Source of the DNA: Linum tenue
Lineage: Eukaryota; Streptophyta; Magnoliopsida; Malpighiales; Linaceae
Direction: 5' to 3'
Length of the DNA stretch: 64,000 nt
Assembly (NCBI GenBank): GCA_946122785.1
Contig: CAMGYJ010000006.1
Span: forward strand, 42,118,066-42,182,065
A program made the position numbers and the translations under genes. The notes under the pieces are model-generated. The model was given only the letters and a program-made list of their open reading frames with translations, made no database searches and had not been told where the DNA came from. This document shows, piece after piece, positions 11,159 through 22,420 of this stretch; positions within the stretch are counted from its first letter, which is position 1, and each line of letters starts with the position of its first letter.

Positions 11159-14100
11159 GGTCTTCCTCTGTTCCTTGGTCTTCAAGGAATACTGGAGTGA
11201 CGATCTGAGTTTTTCAAGGTTTTTGGTTTTTAAAGGAAAGGAAAAATGGTGTCAGGTTTAAGGTTTGGCCAAAGGAGTCAAGGTTTCTTTTGAGGATTTT
11301 TAAAATCTCCAGTCTACTCTAATCATAATAAGGTGAATAGCAATAAAGGTACGACATGACGGAATTTTAGCACGAGGGTGCGATTGATTTAAGAATAAGC
11401 TGGGAGACGATTTAGTTAACACGTCATGGTTTGTCAAATGAGAGATTTAGGCATATGGCGATCATTAGTAATAAAGAAAGGACGCAAGAAACGCGACCAA
11501 CCCTAGTAGAATCTCGAAGGCTCTCGAGATCAAGTATCTCGTTGATATGATGAATAGTAGTTTTTTGAATTAGTTAACCAAGTACTCGGATGTTATCAAT
11601 AGATCATTACCATCAACCTAGAGAAGGAAGGAGGAACGTTGCAAAGGTCTGTGGAGGTAGAATCAAAACTGCAAGGACCTCAATTTCAAACACCAGCAAA
11701 AAGGTGCCAATTGAAAGGGAATACCTCGAGGATTTTGAAGGAGTTGAAAGAGTAGTACGAGGATTTTACTACTTGGAGATAAGTGTAGGATCTAATAAGC
11801 TAAGACAAACAAAGGGGAGAAATATGAATCTCCGAAGGAAGAGGTACAATCACCAGATGCCAGTAGCTATGATAATAGGAGGGTGTCAGGGTCTTTGTTC
11901 CTAAGCAGTGACGAGTCAAGAAACTAAGAGGTATTAGTGGTCAACGCTATTACAACACAGTGATAAGGATCAATGGAAAGCTTAGACTTCAAGAGAAGCT
12001 AGGATAGTAAAGGAGGAAATAAGTCAGTTTTAGGGAGTATGAAAGGACGTCAAGAAGTCAATAGGTCAAGGCGGATAGGAAGCATTGTCATGTACAGATG
12101 AAGATAAAGGAACCCTTATAGATAAACTACATCACTAGTGAAGAGGGTACATGACCCTAGGGATTTAGGTCGATGTCAAGCATTTAGAAGGAACAAGGCA
12201 AGCAACGAGATGAATGATGTAGAGGACATGCTATGGTAACAGTACGACCACCATTAGACGAGACAAGGAGGAAATTGCCACCAAAGCCTAAAGCATGCCT
12301 GATACAAGACAGTGGTGAGCCAATGCGTAAGAAAAGACATGGAATGTGATGAGAATAACTGTTAGTGAGTATTAATAAAGAACTACTTCTCAGCAATGCG
12401 TGAGTTGAATATTAAGTTAGCACAGAGCTAGAAAGAGGATATTAGAGACACTACAAACTACCTAGATCACGAAAGGTCAGGAGGTCGTTGGGACCGTTGA
12501 AAGGGGAATGCAAGAGTTCGTGATGATCTGTTATGTGGTTTTCCTATCCTAAATGGAGGGAGCACCTAGCCACCTAGGGTTTGTGAGGGGTGACAGAAGG
12601 AGGAACTTCCATAGAAAGTTGGAAATAGGGAGCTAAGAGCTGAAGTCTCGAAACTAGATATAGGAGTAAGTCATTAAGCCAACCGATTATAAAAAAAAAG
12701 TAGTAAGTTGAACATTCAATAAATGTTCTAATGAATGGCAGAGAATTCGAGGAAGCACATGGAAGTTTTGATGAAGGATTGGGAATATGTGTAGGTGAAT
12801 CGGGTTCAAGAAAATGCATAGTGGAGTGAGACGAGGAAAAGCATTACCAAGAAAGAAGAAATCATTAAATTACCTTACCCAAGGTGCCCCACTATGAGTG
12901 GGAGCGACATAGTAGGATGTCATCCAGAGGAAATGGCTAGTTAAGGATAAGTAAGACACGTTCAGTTAAGCCACTAAGAACCCAGACTATGAGATTAATG
13001 CCATATGCAGTCATCAATCGAGACAAATGACGTGAATGAGGTATGTTAAAGCCTACCCAGGAAAATCCCCTATTGGAAGATTTTACCCAAACAATAACGA
13101 GAAGATACTCAACGGAGTTTGGTGACCAAATATAGCAAAGCAACAACGGAAAGAGAACACCATAGGACGTTACAGAAAGAAAATGGTGGTTGTCGACCGG
13201 GCGATGCATGCGTAAAGAAAGATAGCTAGGATGGACCGAAGCAAGAATATAACAAACAACAAAAAAAAACATTAGGTTGATTACCAGTAACGAACAATCA
13301 ATCCATAGGAAGTCCATCAGGAAATTTTGGCCAATTGTAAGGTGGAATCGTGGTCGTTAAGAATAGTCAAAGGGAGAACTTTATAAGTCAAGGACTCAAG
13401 GTACATTAGTAAGAAGAGAATATGAGAACCTAGATGGCTACATCGAGAATAAGGGACATCATCTAGAACTAACAAGGAACATCAGAAAGAAGAGTCACGA
13501 GTAAGGAAGTAAGATGGATATGAGTTTAGGGAACCTGATGAAATACCCCAAAGTGAAACCAAGATCGTCTATCCTGGTGAAAGGTGGAAATCTATCGTGA
13601 GAATTTTTTTGGACGGGGAGACCGTACGAGGAATTTCAGCTAGGGTCTAAGAGTGGCAAAATGGATAATACGTGAACTTTAAATTCAAGCGACGATAAGG
13701 AAGTGCTAAGTTAGGCATCAGGAATAAACAAGAAAGCCAATGAGAATGTCATGATTCTAGAAAGAAGTCATAAAGTTGACCGCATGCTAGGGAAAGACGT
13801 AAAGTATGTCTCTAGTGCATACAGAAAGTAAAAGCAGTAGTATGAGGCTTCAGCGTTAAACAACGACTAACGAGCAGATGGCCACTCAATTTATGGTTAA
13901 AGGATAAGACAAGGCATCAAGGAAAAAAGTAAGAGATGCAAAGTTAGGAGATATAAGGACCTAAGTGGCCTATGAGGTCAAATCCGGGCGAGAGTTACGG
14001 TAAAAGAGTTTTACATCTAACTGGATAGAGGATAAGCCGCCATATGTAACCTTAAGGTTCAAGAGAAGCATTAACGTCTGGTATACCGAATAATGGAGAT

Positions 14101-14293
14101 AGTTATTGTTTTAACATATGTCCATGATGCAACATAGGTGACGTGAGGGGTTAAGAAACCACCAAAACAGTCAAGGTTGCCAAGGAATCGAAGGAAGGAT
14201 TTATAGGTCATGTCTTACAAGTTAAAGGAAATCCAAATCCTCGAAATTTTTTTTTTACCACAAGCGAGGCATGGAGAAATCAAAGTGGACATT

Positions 14294-14849
14294 TTCGAGG
14301 GCGAAATTTCTATAAATGGGGAGGCTATTGCCGTCTCCCTGATGAGCCCAAGGCAGGGCGAAACCAATTTGCATGCTTATGCAGAGAGGCTAGTCTTGAG
14401 GAATGAGTGCACCTCAACAAGCCACACGGATTTCAAAGTCTATAAGTGGGGAGGAAAATGTGATATCTCGACCCCGATTTAAAGTCCAACAATGAGTACC
14501 AAATGAGTGGGACCAGTAGCCACTCAATGCTACTAGATTCTTACGAGGTTAGTGAAAATACCTTTTATGACATAGAGGGAATACAAGAAACAATGTAATC
14601 TATACGGGAAAAGCAATAAAAATCGTCGAAGTTCAGATAGCGAGAGTAATTCTTGAGTCAAGAAAGAATAAGGATGGTGTAGTCATAGGAATGAGCTTTG
14701 AGAAAATTTCGAGGTCGAAATTTATTTAAGGGGGAGGGAAATGTTACATCCCAGTCAAATTAATACCAGTCGAATACAAGTGTTTGTGCCTCAACACCTA
14801 TCCAACTGTTTTAATTTCGGGGACGAAATTTTTATAAGGGTGGAGGAAA
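14294..14849 (+). repeat. Three successive purine-tract blocks at the 3' end of element K
   Basis: The motif TTCGAGGNCGAAATTT followed by a G-rich tract occurs at 14294-14324 (TATAAATGGGGAGG), 14708-14741 (TTTAAGGGGGAGGGAAA) and 14816-14849 (TATAAGGGTGGAGGAAA). The second is followed by TGTTACATCCC, a copy of the LTR start; only the third abuts the real LTR. The interior therefore seems to contain stacked 3' ends of related elements. Confidence 0.75.
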
Positions 14850-16967
14850 TGTTACACCCCGACATTTGGGTCCAGGTTCGACCGAACAGTTGGATCGACG
14901 ATTACGTACGAATGATGGCAACTGCAATAATAGTTATTATTATTATTATTATCATTTTATATAATAATCATCACCATCTTTAATATTATTATTAAAAAAA
15001 AAAAGGGAATTAAACCCCACCCATCTGTACACCATCCCACTCTCCACCTAACCCACTTTCTAATAGTTATTCCCCACTCCCCACCTCCCCATATTAAGTA
15101 GCAACGGCAGAAAGAAGAAGAACGAAGGAAGAAGAAAGAAAGAAAGGTGCCGCAGTCGTCGAGTCCCCCGGCGAAGACCAGCCCCGACTAGCAGCAGCTG
15201 CGACACGTTACCACCACCAAGAGACCAGCAACGCCATCTTCCTCCCTCCCGGTTTCACCATCGTCGACCTTCCCCGCGCTGTCGCCTCTCCGTCCACTAC
15301 GTTGGACTTGACGTCAATGAAGAAGAAAAAAAATGAGAGAATAGAAAGAGAGGGAAATGAATGATTCTGGGCATTGGTTTTTGCTCGGAAGAAGATGAGG
15401 AACCATTATACGGAGTCGGAATCCAAGTTGGAGGTCGTTAGAGGTCTCGTCGGAGCTTCGCCGGAACGTCGCCGGAGTGTCGCCGGATTCTGGAAAAATA
15501 AACTTCGACGAAACTTCAAAAGATGAATATGGTTGCGTAGAGGGCGATCTCAGGAGCGTCACGGTGTCGACGAAATCGAATTCGGACGTCGGATGAGGGA
15601 GAACCGAGTCTCCCAAGTTTGAGGAAGAATATGTCAGCCATCAGGTACCATTTTTGAAAATTCGAAAGAGTTAGTGGATTAAATCTGTAATTTTCTAGAA
15701 GTCGGGTCAACTGTGTTGACTGGAAAATTTCAGTTTCGGTACTTGATACCTCTAAACTGACAGAATATTTATTTTGGCCATAACTCGATCAATTGACGTC
15801 CGATCGAGGAATCGTCTGCGCCTATGGAATTGTGGGGACGAATAGAATTTGATGGAAGCGATACATGGAATTTTTAGAGTGGAATCAGAGTCGGTTTCAA
15901 CAGAAATGAGGTGAGTGTAAAGGGGGTAAATTCTACGCCTTACGGTTTTCAAGTATCTGCCTTAAGTAATTTCGAGTATTGATTTACGTGGTGTGTGTGC
16001 ATTATTTGATTCATGTTTGAGATTGCATGATTATGGTTGAGGTTATGTGCCTTGTTTGAGTTATGACTTGAAATGAGTGGTTATTATTTACTTGAAATTC
16101 TACGAGTATAAGTTATTGTTAAAGTTGAGAAACAAGTCCTCTTTAAAGAAAGTACTTCACCTTCTAAGAAGGTGAAAGAGTTAAGTGTTTTTAGTCACTA
16201 GCGTCAGTCCGTTGCCATATGAGATTTTGAGATAGAGCAGCAGTTATGCTCTTGAGAATTGTGGTGAAGAGCCACCACGATAAGTTTAAGATGTTAGGGG
16301 GATGAATCGTTACGACTTCCCTAACTAAGTTTAAGTTTAAGGAAAGCCTGAATGGCTTCTCATACGTATGAGTTGGCAACCGGACTAGCTAGTGAGGGAT
16401 CCCCGTGTCAGTCAAGTATTGAAGTCAAGATTTGAGCTTTAAGAGAGGAGAGTAACTTCAACTCCCTCAAAGTTTAAGAGTTAAGATTTTAAGATTGGAA
16501 GTACAAACAACTTCAACCAGTTAAAGTTAAGTGTGTAAGTAAAATACTCAAGTATTAGAAGTATTAAAACGTAAGGGCGTAGACTGACCCCATCTCACTC
16601 ACTAGTTCGAGGAGCTAGAGGAGCAGTTAGTGAGCAGCGAGTTTGTGGGCAGCCAGCTAGAGGAGAGCAGTAGAAGCGCCACGGAGGATGCTCAGTCAAG
16701 GTTTTCAGTAGCAACAACTTCAAAGATTATTAGTTATTTACATTTATGATTATGAGTACAGACTGGAGATTATTTGGAGATCAGATTGAGATTTTAAAGT
16801 TTGAGTTTGATTTGCCCACATGTTAGGGCTTTGCTTCGAACTACAAGTGTGTGTTTTCAGTATTTTATTTATGAATTTTTTTTTTCCGTTGCAATTTAAC
16901 CTTTGACTATTTTATCTATCAAGGGCATTTTAGTAAAAGTAGTACCCGGCCGGGTTAGAGTGTTTCA
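14850..16967 (+). repeat. Element K 3' LTR (2118 bp)
   Basis: Begins TGTTACACCCCGAC and ends GAGTGTTTCA, followed by the AGAAC target copy. Compared with the left LTR it carries a 9-base tandem gain (CTAGAGGAG) near 16615 and scattered substitutions. Confidence 0.95.
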
Positions 16968-17502
16968 AGAACCCCCAGCAAGATATTACTGCTACCATCA
17001 AGGAGTGGCCGAAGGATACTGCCTCAAGTCCACAGATGTAGTGTACTAAAATCTTCCTCCTCGCTTTCTGTTGGCGCATCTGGCTAGAAAAAATTGTCTG
17101 GATCTTTAGGGACGAGGTCCAGGCTGTTCTTGGCACTTGTTTCAGGATCATTTGCAGCATCCATGACTGGTTGTGCGCTTCTAACAAGGTTGACAGACGT
17201 GTGGCTGACTAATGGAGGCTGGTTGACAAGGATCGATTGCTTCCAAGGCCGCAGGCTCCCAGTGTGACCGAGGATACCATCGACCCGTCAGGGTTGAGGC
17301 TGATTTCGTGAACCTGTGTTGCTGATGTGTTGCTGTTCTGTTTGTGGTTGTAGCTTCCCTGTGTTCAGCTTCTTTTGGTTCTCTGATTTCGCTGTGTTTC
17401 TGCTGGGGCTGTGGGTGCCTCGCATGCACCTCCTTGTGTGTTTTTCATGTTGATACTGTCCTCTCTTCCTCAATAAAATTTTTATCGCCTTTATAAAAAA
17501 AA
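16968..17502 (+). pseudogene. LINE-A ORF2 C-terminal end and 3' UTR
   Basis: After the K insertion the LINE resumes with words typical of the ORF2 end (FLLAFCWRIWLEKIVWIFRD, then IHDWLCASN). It runs through two stops to about 17280, then a T/G-rich 3' UTR, AATAAA at about 17472 and a short A-tail. It has no RNase H domain. Confidence 0.82.
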
Positions 17503-18480
17503 TATATGAAAAAATATATTTTAGTACTTAAAAATGTTTCCTATTACATTTTGATTACCACCAACCAAACAAATAATTAGAGCAATCAACATAATGCAAT
17601 AAAGCATCTCACATCACTCCGAGCTAATTTCTTATGACGTTCACCCATATCAAAATGAATCAGATCCAAAGATCCTTACACATTTATGAATCTTTTAGCT
17701 TGTCTATGGAAATCACATATCTTTCACAACCATTACGAGAATGTGATTTTAGCTATTCAATTCTTATATAATGCATGTCAAACACGTAAGAATTCGTCAC
17801 ATTAACTTTAAAGTCAAACATATCATCATATGCATACTCTCATGACCATCGGAGTGAGCAGTGGTATGCTAAACAACATTTTCTTAACCTCTAACCAGAC
17901 ACCATTCTCTAGAGTTACCATCAAGGTTAACCTCTAACCCGCCCCACCAAGAATATTTGTTCACATATAAAAAATACATGGATCAAATAGTAATCTATCA
18001 ATGATAGTGAGGGTAACTCAAAAAAAATAATTAGTATAAATGCAATTGAGTGGCCACCCAAATCAAAACCTAATTCCTTTTACTCAACTCTCTCTTCACT
18101 CTTTCACGTTTTCCCTTGTGTTAGAAAGATCATGTTAGTTAGTTATTGCTTAATAAATGTATTTGAGTCAGAGAATAATGATTTGGATTACATTGTATAT
18201 CTTATGGGTTAATGGTTGTTTTAGACTAAGATGCTTTGAGCCATATTAAGAATGATTATCACTTTGTCGACTTTATGATATAGTAGGTGCGTTTAATGTT
18301 AAAATCGAAAATTTACAAGTAAAATTTTAGGTATTACAATGTTGGGTGTATGGGCGTGTATTACCCATGGGTACCCGTAACCCACGGGTATGGGGATGAG
18401 TTTGCAAAATGATCGCCCGTAAGTAACAAAGGAAAAATAGGCAAGGGTACCTATCGTTTTAAGGTAGTATAGCAGGAAGC
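17503..18480. other. AT-rich stretch without a recognised gene
   Basis: No convincing ORF. Around 18365-18405 there is a cluster of GGGTACCCG / ACCCGTGGGTA palindromic words, perhaps the edge of another repeat. Element A's LTR begins somewhere after this. Confidence 0.4.
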
Positions 18481-20521
18481 AAGGTCGTATCCACAGAGAC
18501 TTCGTGTACTAATACTCAGCTTTTACCTATTATCTAGTCAATTGTTTTTAATTGATTTTCGTTTACAGATAAAAACACACGCAATAATAAAAACACAATA
18601 AAGTAGTTTTCAAAGTAAAATCAAGTGGAGAAGGCGTTGTCCCGGAAGTGAATCCCCCTAATATGAAATTTTCATACAAGTTGAATTTAACATAGACGAG
18701 TGTTCATATCTTAGACCGTGAAAATTTCCAATTTAGTGTTAACGCATTCGCACATGTTTTAACACCCTTTCGACTTAAGAATCAAGTGAAGCTTACAAGA
18801 CTCTTCAACCAAAGCATTAACCAGATTTGTGAATTTTCGTATTAGGTTTTTAAGCTAATCCAGAGGAACTACATGACCCCATCGTCGGTGGCTCCGATCA
18901 ATTCCTTCTTTCACGAGAGATCTAACATGCCAAATTACCTCACAGTCTCATTTACATGTATCAGAAAAATATACAATAGACGCGCACTATTGATACTTGC
19001 ACATGATAAGTCGAGAAAAGATCGTAAGAATGAGAACAACATGTCTATATCAAAGTTACCACTCAATCCATATAAAGCATATTAGGGTTCACCAAATCCG
19101 GAACAACTAGAAGATTAGCAGGACATTATGAGATTTAGAAAGAAGAAGGTTGAGAACATTACCATGACGACGATGATGACGAAGAACGGAGGGGCTGAGA
19201 ATACAGTATGTATATTGAGTTAATAGATTACACCTAGCAAATTTCAGACGGGGGAATATTCTTTGGGTGAAGACGGTGGAAACCGACCAATATACCATTA
19301 CTTACGATTATCAAAACCCCACAGAACAAAAGCTTACTTCGGTAATCTCAATAACGCAATATACCACGGTATTCCCAAATACGAACACGAACATGAAGAA
19401 CACGATGGAAGAAGTATGAGATGATGATGAATAATATAAAAACAATGAGAGTTCTGACGGGAAATGAAAACAACACTTTGAAATAAAATAAAAATAAGGA
19501 GGACAGAATTTGGGATAGTTTCTAAGCTATAGTGAGGGTGTTTTTTCCAGCTCCCTTTTCTTCTCTTGCAAGGCTCTATTTATAGGCAACAATAGGCTGA
19601 ACACACCATAGAACACGATCGTGTTCCAAGCCGTGTTCATAGCTGGTCGTCATAACAACTTGTAAGTACTTGCAGAGACTGATTGGAGAGTTTTCTTTTG
19701 AACGTGGGCTAGAACACGACCGTGTTCCAGGCCATGTTCCCTTGTAGATAACCAAAACTTTCGGTTGAATGATTGAAACGTGTTGAAACTGGTCGACACA
19801 CCCAGAACACGGTCGTGTTGACAAACTGTGTTAGATCCAGCGATCGACAGCGTCGTAAATGTTATCTTCTGCCAAAAATGAATGCGAGAAGTGGCCAGAT
19901 GACCAACACGACTCGGAATACGGCCATGTTGGGACCCATGTTCTTTGTTTATTGTCGTCTTCGACGTGGCACGAAATTGGAGGTATTGCAGGAGAACACG
20001 ACCTAGAACACGACCGTGTTTCCAGGGTGTGTTAACCTTAGCACGGTTTGTGAACATGGTAATGTTGCTGAGTGTGTTGATGTTGACGTGGTCGCGGTCG
20101 CGGAACATGGCCATGTTGCTGCCCACGTTGGTCCTTTGACAGCTTTTCCTTCAGTTATCAACGGTAGTTTGACTCTGCAGTTTGTGGTAGACTCTGCATC
20201 GTCACTTGACTCGCCAAAATAATAGTCGACATGTTTCGTATAATGAAACCAAAGGGGACGCGGCTGGAGTGGTACGGCTCTTTGCCCCCGCCCGGGACAT
20301 CGCGGGCTCGAGTTCCACCAACGCCAGATTTTGAACCCTAACCATCATTTTGCTTTCTTCCTATATGTCCCTCGATCTTTTGTTTCTTTTGGATATAATG
20401 CCCTGAAAAATCACTCAAACACAAAACCAAGCGTAAAACTAGAAAATCGGATGAACTTAATATTATTTAGGTCATTTTAGGATATAAATGTGTTGGTGAA
20501 AAATGTGTATTTTAGGTGTCA
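18480..20521 (-). repeat. Element A 3' LTR
   Basis: On the minus strand it begins TGACACCTAAAATAC at 20521, right after the purine tract AAGTGTGAGGGAATTTGA. A TATA box (TATAAATAG) lies near 19572-19586 on the minus strand, with the U3 palindrome array upstream of it. The 3' end near 18480 is uncertain. The same family occurs in plus orientation at 34809-36190: shared AACCCTAATATGCTTT and ATGGTAATGTTCTCAAC words in the downstream part, and ACCAACAC..TTATATC at the start. Confidence 0.7.
19608..20115 (-). repeat. Palindromic AACACGRYCGTGTT array in the U3 of LTR A
   Basis: Repeated self-complementary words: AACACGATCGTGTT near 19612, AACACGACCGTGTT near 19710 and 20007, AACACGGTCGTGTT near 19806, and the weaker ACATGGCCATGT near 20104. 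Spacing is about 100 bases and irregular. All lie upstream of the minus-strand TATA box. Confidence 0.75.
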
Positions 20522-20528
20522 TCAAATT

Positions 20529-20565
20529 CCCTCACACTTAATCCTTTGCTTGCCATCAAGCAAAG
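20529..20565 (-). promoter_or_regulatory. Hairpin plus G-tract unit next to the purine tract, element A
   Basis: On the sense (minus) strand a perfect 8-bp stem TTTGCTTG/CAAGCAAA with a 4-base loop is followed by GGATTAAGTGTGAGGG. The stem arms are 20545-20552 and 20557-20564. Function unknown. Confidence 0.6.
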
Positions 20566-21792
20566 CACGAAAAATCTAAGTTCAATCAAAGCCAATTTCA
20601 CACAAAACTCCAACCGAAAGTTAGGAAGAGGTGAATCTCATATGAATGCTAAAAATGATGCAATAGGTAGCGTGACATGGATGCTTTCAATCACCACAAA
20701 CAAAATTTGATCATAATACTCCTGTGACATGGGCAACTCTAACTCAGATTTATAAGTCTCTCTCACTAGACCAGTGGGGTCAAGGTAATTGCGTGTAGCA
20801 TGTAATTATCAATCTTTCCCTACCATCTCTTTGTCATGAGCTTGTTGTTCGAGTCTCCAAAGTTGTGTCACCACTGACTTGTCAGGTAGGTCTTTGATCA
20901 GGTTTCAAATGGGGCTAGGGGTACGGACATGTAGAAGTTCTTTTAGTCTGGTGGTAAGTTCAAGGTTCCAAAAAATTTCCGCACTGAAAACCATGAATTT
21001 TCTGCTTCTCTTTGTAAGATGAAAATATAGACAAGGGAGAACATTTTGAGAATTAATAGGAGTTTTAAAATGTAGCCAATGTGGCTTTTGAAGAATGACT
21101 CCTATTTATTGTAAGTGCATGAATTTGTTTTTTGAAAAATGCACTTGCATAAATCGTTTCTCCCTATCTCAACTTTTTTATTTAATAAAGGAAGCAGAAA
21201 GTCATTTGCTTAAACCATTCACACGGAACCTTGAAAAAGGGTTCAAAATGATTTGAGGCTTGAAGAACAAGGATTGGTTTAAAACAGGTTGCCAGCGAAC
21301 AAAAAGGGTCGTCTCAACGGGGTTTGACTACGAGATATGATGTTCAGGGTAGTCATTTTGGTTGTAGAGGTAAAACCTATTGCCTCCGTCATCCTTATCA
21401 GTGGTGTCACGACTCGAACATGTATAAATCAAGCATATCATCATGCACAGAGAGGGATCTAACACACAAGAAAGAAACGATCTTGCTCAAGTCTCACGTG
21501 GCTTACTATATGCTCGATTTCTCATGCTTTGCTTCCCAAACATTATGCAATAACAATCAAAGATGCTAAACTTCCTTTTCAAGATTTCAGATAGTTCTTG
21601 TCATCAAATAATGAGTAGCACGAGAAACATTTGTTTTAATCCCTCAGTCGTCATTATAGGTTGACATGCATCCAAATCACACTTTTCTTGTACCAATTTT
21701 AGACAAAGATGAGACTAAAAACAAAACACTCTTTTTAGTATTTATTTGAATTTATGTTTTTTAAAATTTTTATGATTTTTTCAAACTCATTT

Positions 21793-22053
21793 GGTTTAAT
21801 ACACTTGTATATCCAAAACTTTCACAGGTGTGCCAATAATATCCAAATTTCCCGGAATACCACTTATATCCATGTTTTAAAGTTGTTCTTTGCCAAATCT
21901 ATCCATTTTCCAATATATTTTTGGTTAAATACACTTGTATATCCAAAAACACCGTTAAAGAATGTGAAGGAATTGGATATAAGTGATATTTCGGGAAATT
22001 TGGATATTATTGGCACAACCGTGAAAGTTTTGGATATACAAGTGTATTTAACC
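21793..22053. mobile_element. Mutator-type MITE (261 bp) with long inverted repeats and 9-bp target duplication
   Basis: Arms of about 80 bp (GGTTTAATACACTTGTATAT.. / ..ATATACAAGTGTATTTAACC) are flanked by a perfect 9-bp duplication AACTCATTT at 21784-21792 and 22054-22062. An extra copy of the first 25 bases of the terminal repeat lies inside at about 21924-21950. No coding capacity. Confidence 0.88.
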
Positions 22054-22137
22054 AACTCATTTTTTATGCTGAGATTATTGAAAACACAAATCACAATGAT
22101 TCTTTGTCATAACATATGAAAACAATTGAGCGAAATA

Positions 22138-22171
22138 CCCCCCACACTTGAGATGTGCATTGTCCTCAATG
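22138..22171 (-). promoter_or_regulatory. Hairpin plus G-tract unit, inner copy, element A
   Basis: The sense (minus) strand has CATTG-AGGA-CAATG (arms 22158-22162 and 22167-22171), then CTCAAGTGTGGGGGG. The same module is found in elements E and H. Confidence 0.6.
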
Positions 22172-22420
22172 GACGTATTTAAATTGAGGATAGGAATATT
22201 TACCACAAATTTTCCGTAGTTACGACCATTTTAGTTTGTCGGCGTCCCTGTGGAAGGACGATGTCGCGCTTTTGGTTCCCTAATCGTCACACAAGTTAGT
22301 TTCAAAAAAAAAAAAAAAAAAACAAAACAAAAAAAAAACAAAAGAAAATATGTTGGAATTCGTAGTTGAGAGATGAGATCAGTGTCCGGATTGTTCGTCA
22401 TCAGGAATGTTAGGAGGGAC

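Larger units (their letters stand above)
11143..14849 (+). other. Element K internal region, apparently noncoding
   Basis: Purine-rich sequence with stops in every frame. The longest open stretches (104-126 codons, both strands) show no gag, pol or zinc-knuckle words. It could be a much-decayed gag-pol, but the near-identical LTRs argue that the element is young, so the interior was probably already noncoding when it moved. Confidence 0.65.
9031..16967 (+). mobile_element. Element K: 7.9-kb LTR retrotransposon without recognisable genes (LARD-like)
   Basis: Two long LTRs (9031-11142 and 14850-16967), both TG...CA, are flanked by a perfect 5-bp duplication AGAAC (9026-9030, 16968-16972) inside the LINE-A ORF2. 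A tRNA-iMet-type primer site follows the left LTR, and a purine tract precedes the right LTR. The 3.7-kb interior has no ORF that I can relate to gag, protease, RT or integrase. The end motif TTCGGGGACGAAATTT plus the purine tract is typical of Tekay/Del-type chromoviruses, so K is best seen as a large retrotransposon derivative of that lineage, presumably moved in trans. Confidence 0.9.
3660..17502 (+). mobile_element. LINE-A: broken L1-type non-LTR retrotransposon with two large insertions
   Basis: In order on the plus strand: the end of an ORF1, an 82-nt gap, then ORF2 with an AP endonuclease, reverse transcriptase and a zinc-binding C-terminal region, ending in AATAAA, ATTTTTATCGCC and a short A-run at 17494-17502. 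ORF1 is cut by an hAT element (4009-5338) and ORF2 by an LTR element (9031-16967). Removing both leaves about 4.6 kb. The 5' end is not defined; the open frame begins at 3660 with no start codon that can be trusted. No target duplication of the LINE itself was found. Frameshifts and stops make it inactive. It is a different family from LINE-B: RT motif YADD instead of FVDD, and no RNase H domain. Confidence 0.88.
20522..22420 (-). other. Element A 3' noncoding region with two hairpin/G-tract units
   Basis: No coding sequence is recognised. It contains hairpin/G-tract units at 20529-20565 and 22138-22171 and a Mutator-type MITE at 21793-22053. A long A-run lies at about 22303-22345. The part near 22060-22180 matches the 3' region of element H (45845-45990) on the other strand. 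Confidence 0.6.

Noticed and set aside
12937..13317. 126-codon minus-strand frame in element K
   Set aside because: No family words, antisense to the element, and neighbouring frames are equally random.
19608..20115. Regularly spaced palindromes considered as a CRISPR-like array
   Set aside because: Spacing and repeats are irregular, the host is a plant, and the location is an LTR U3.
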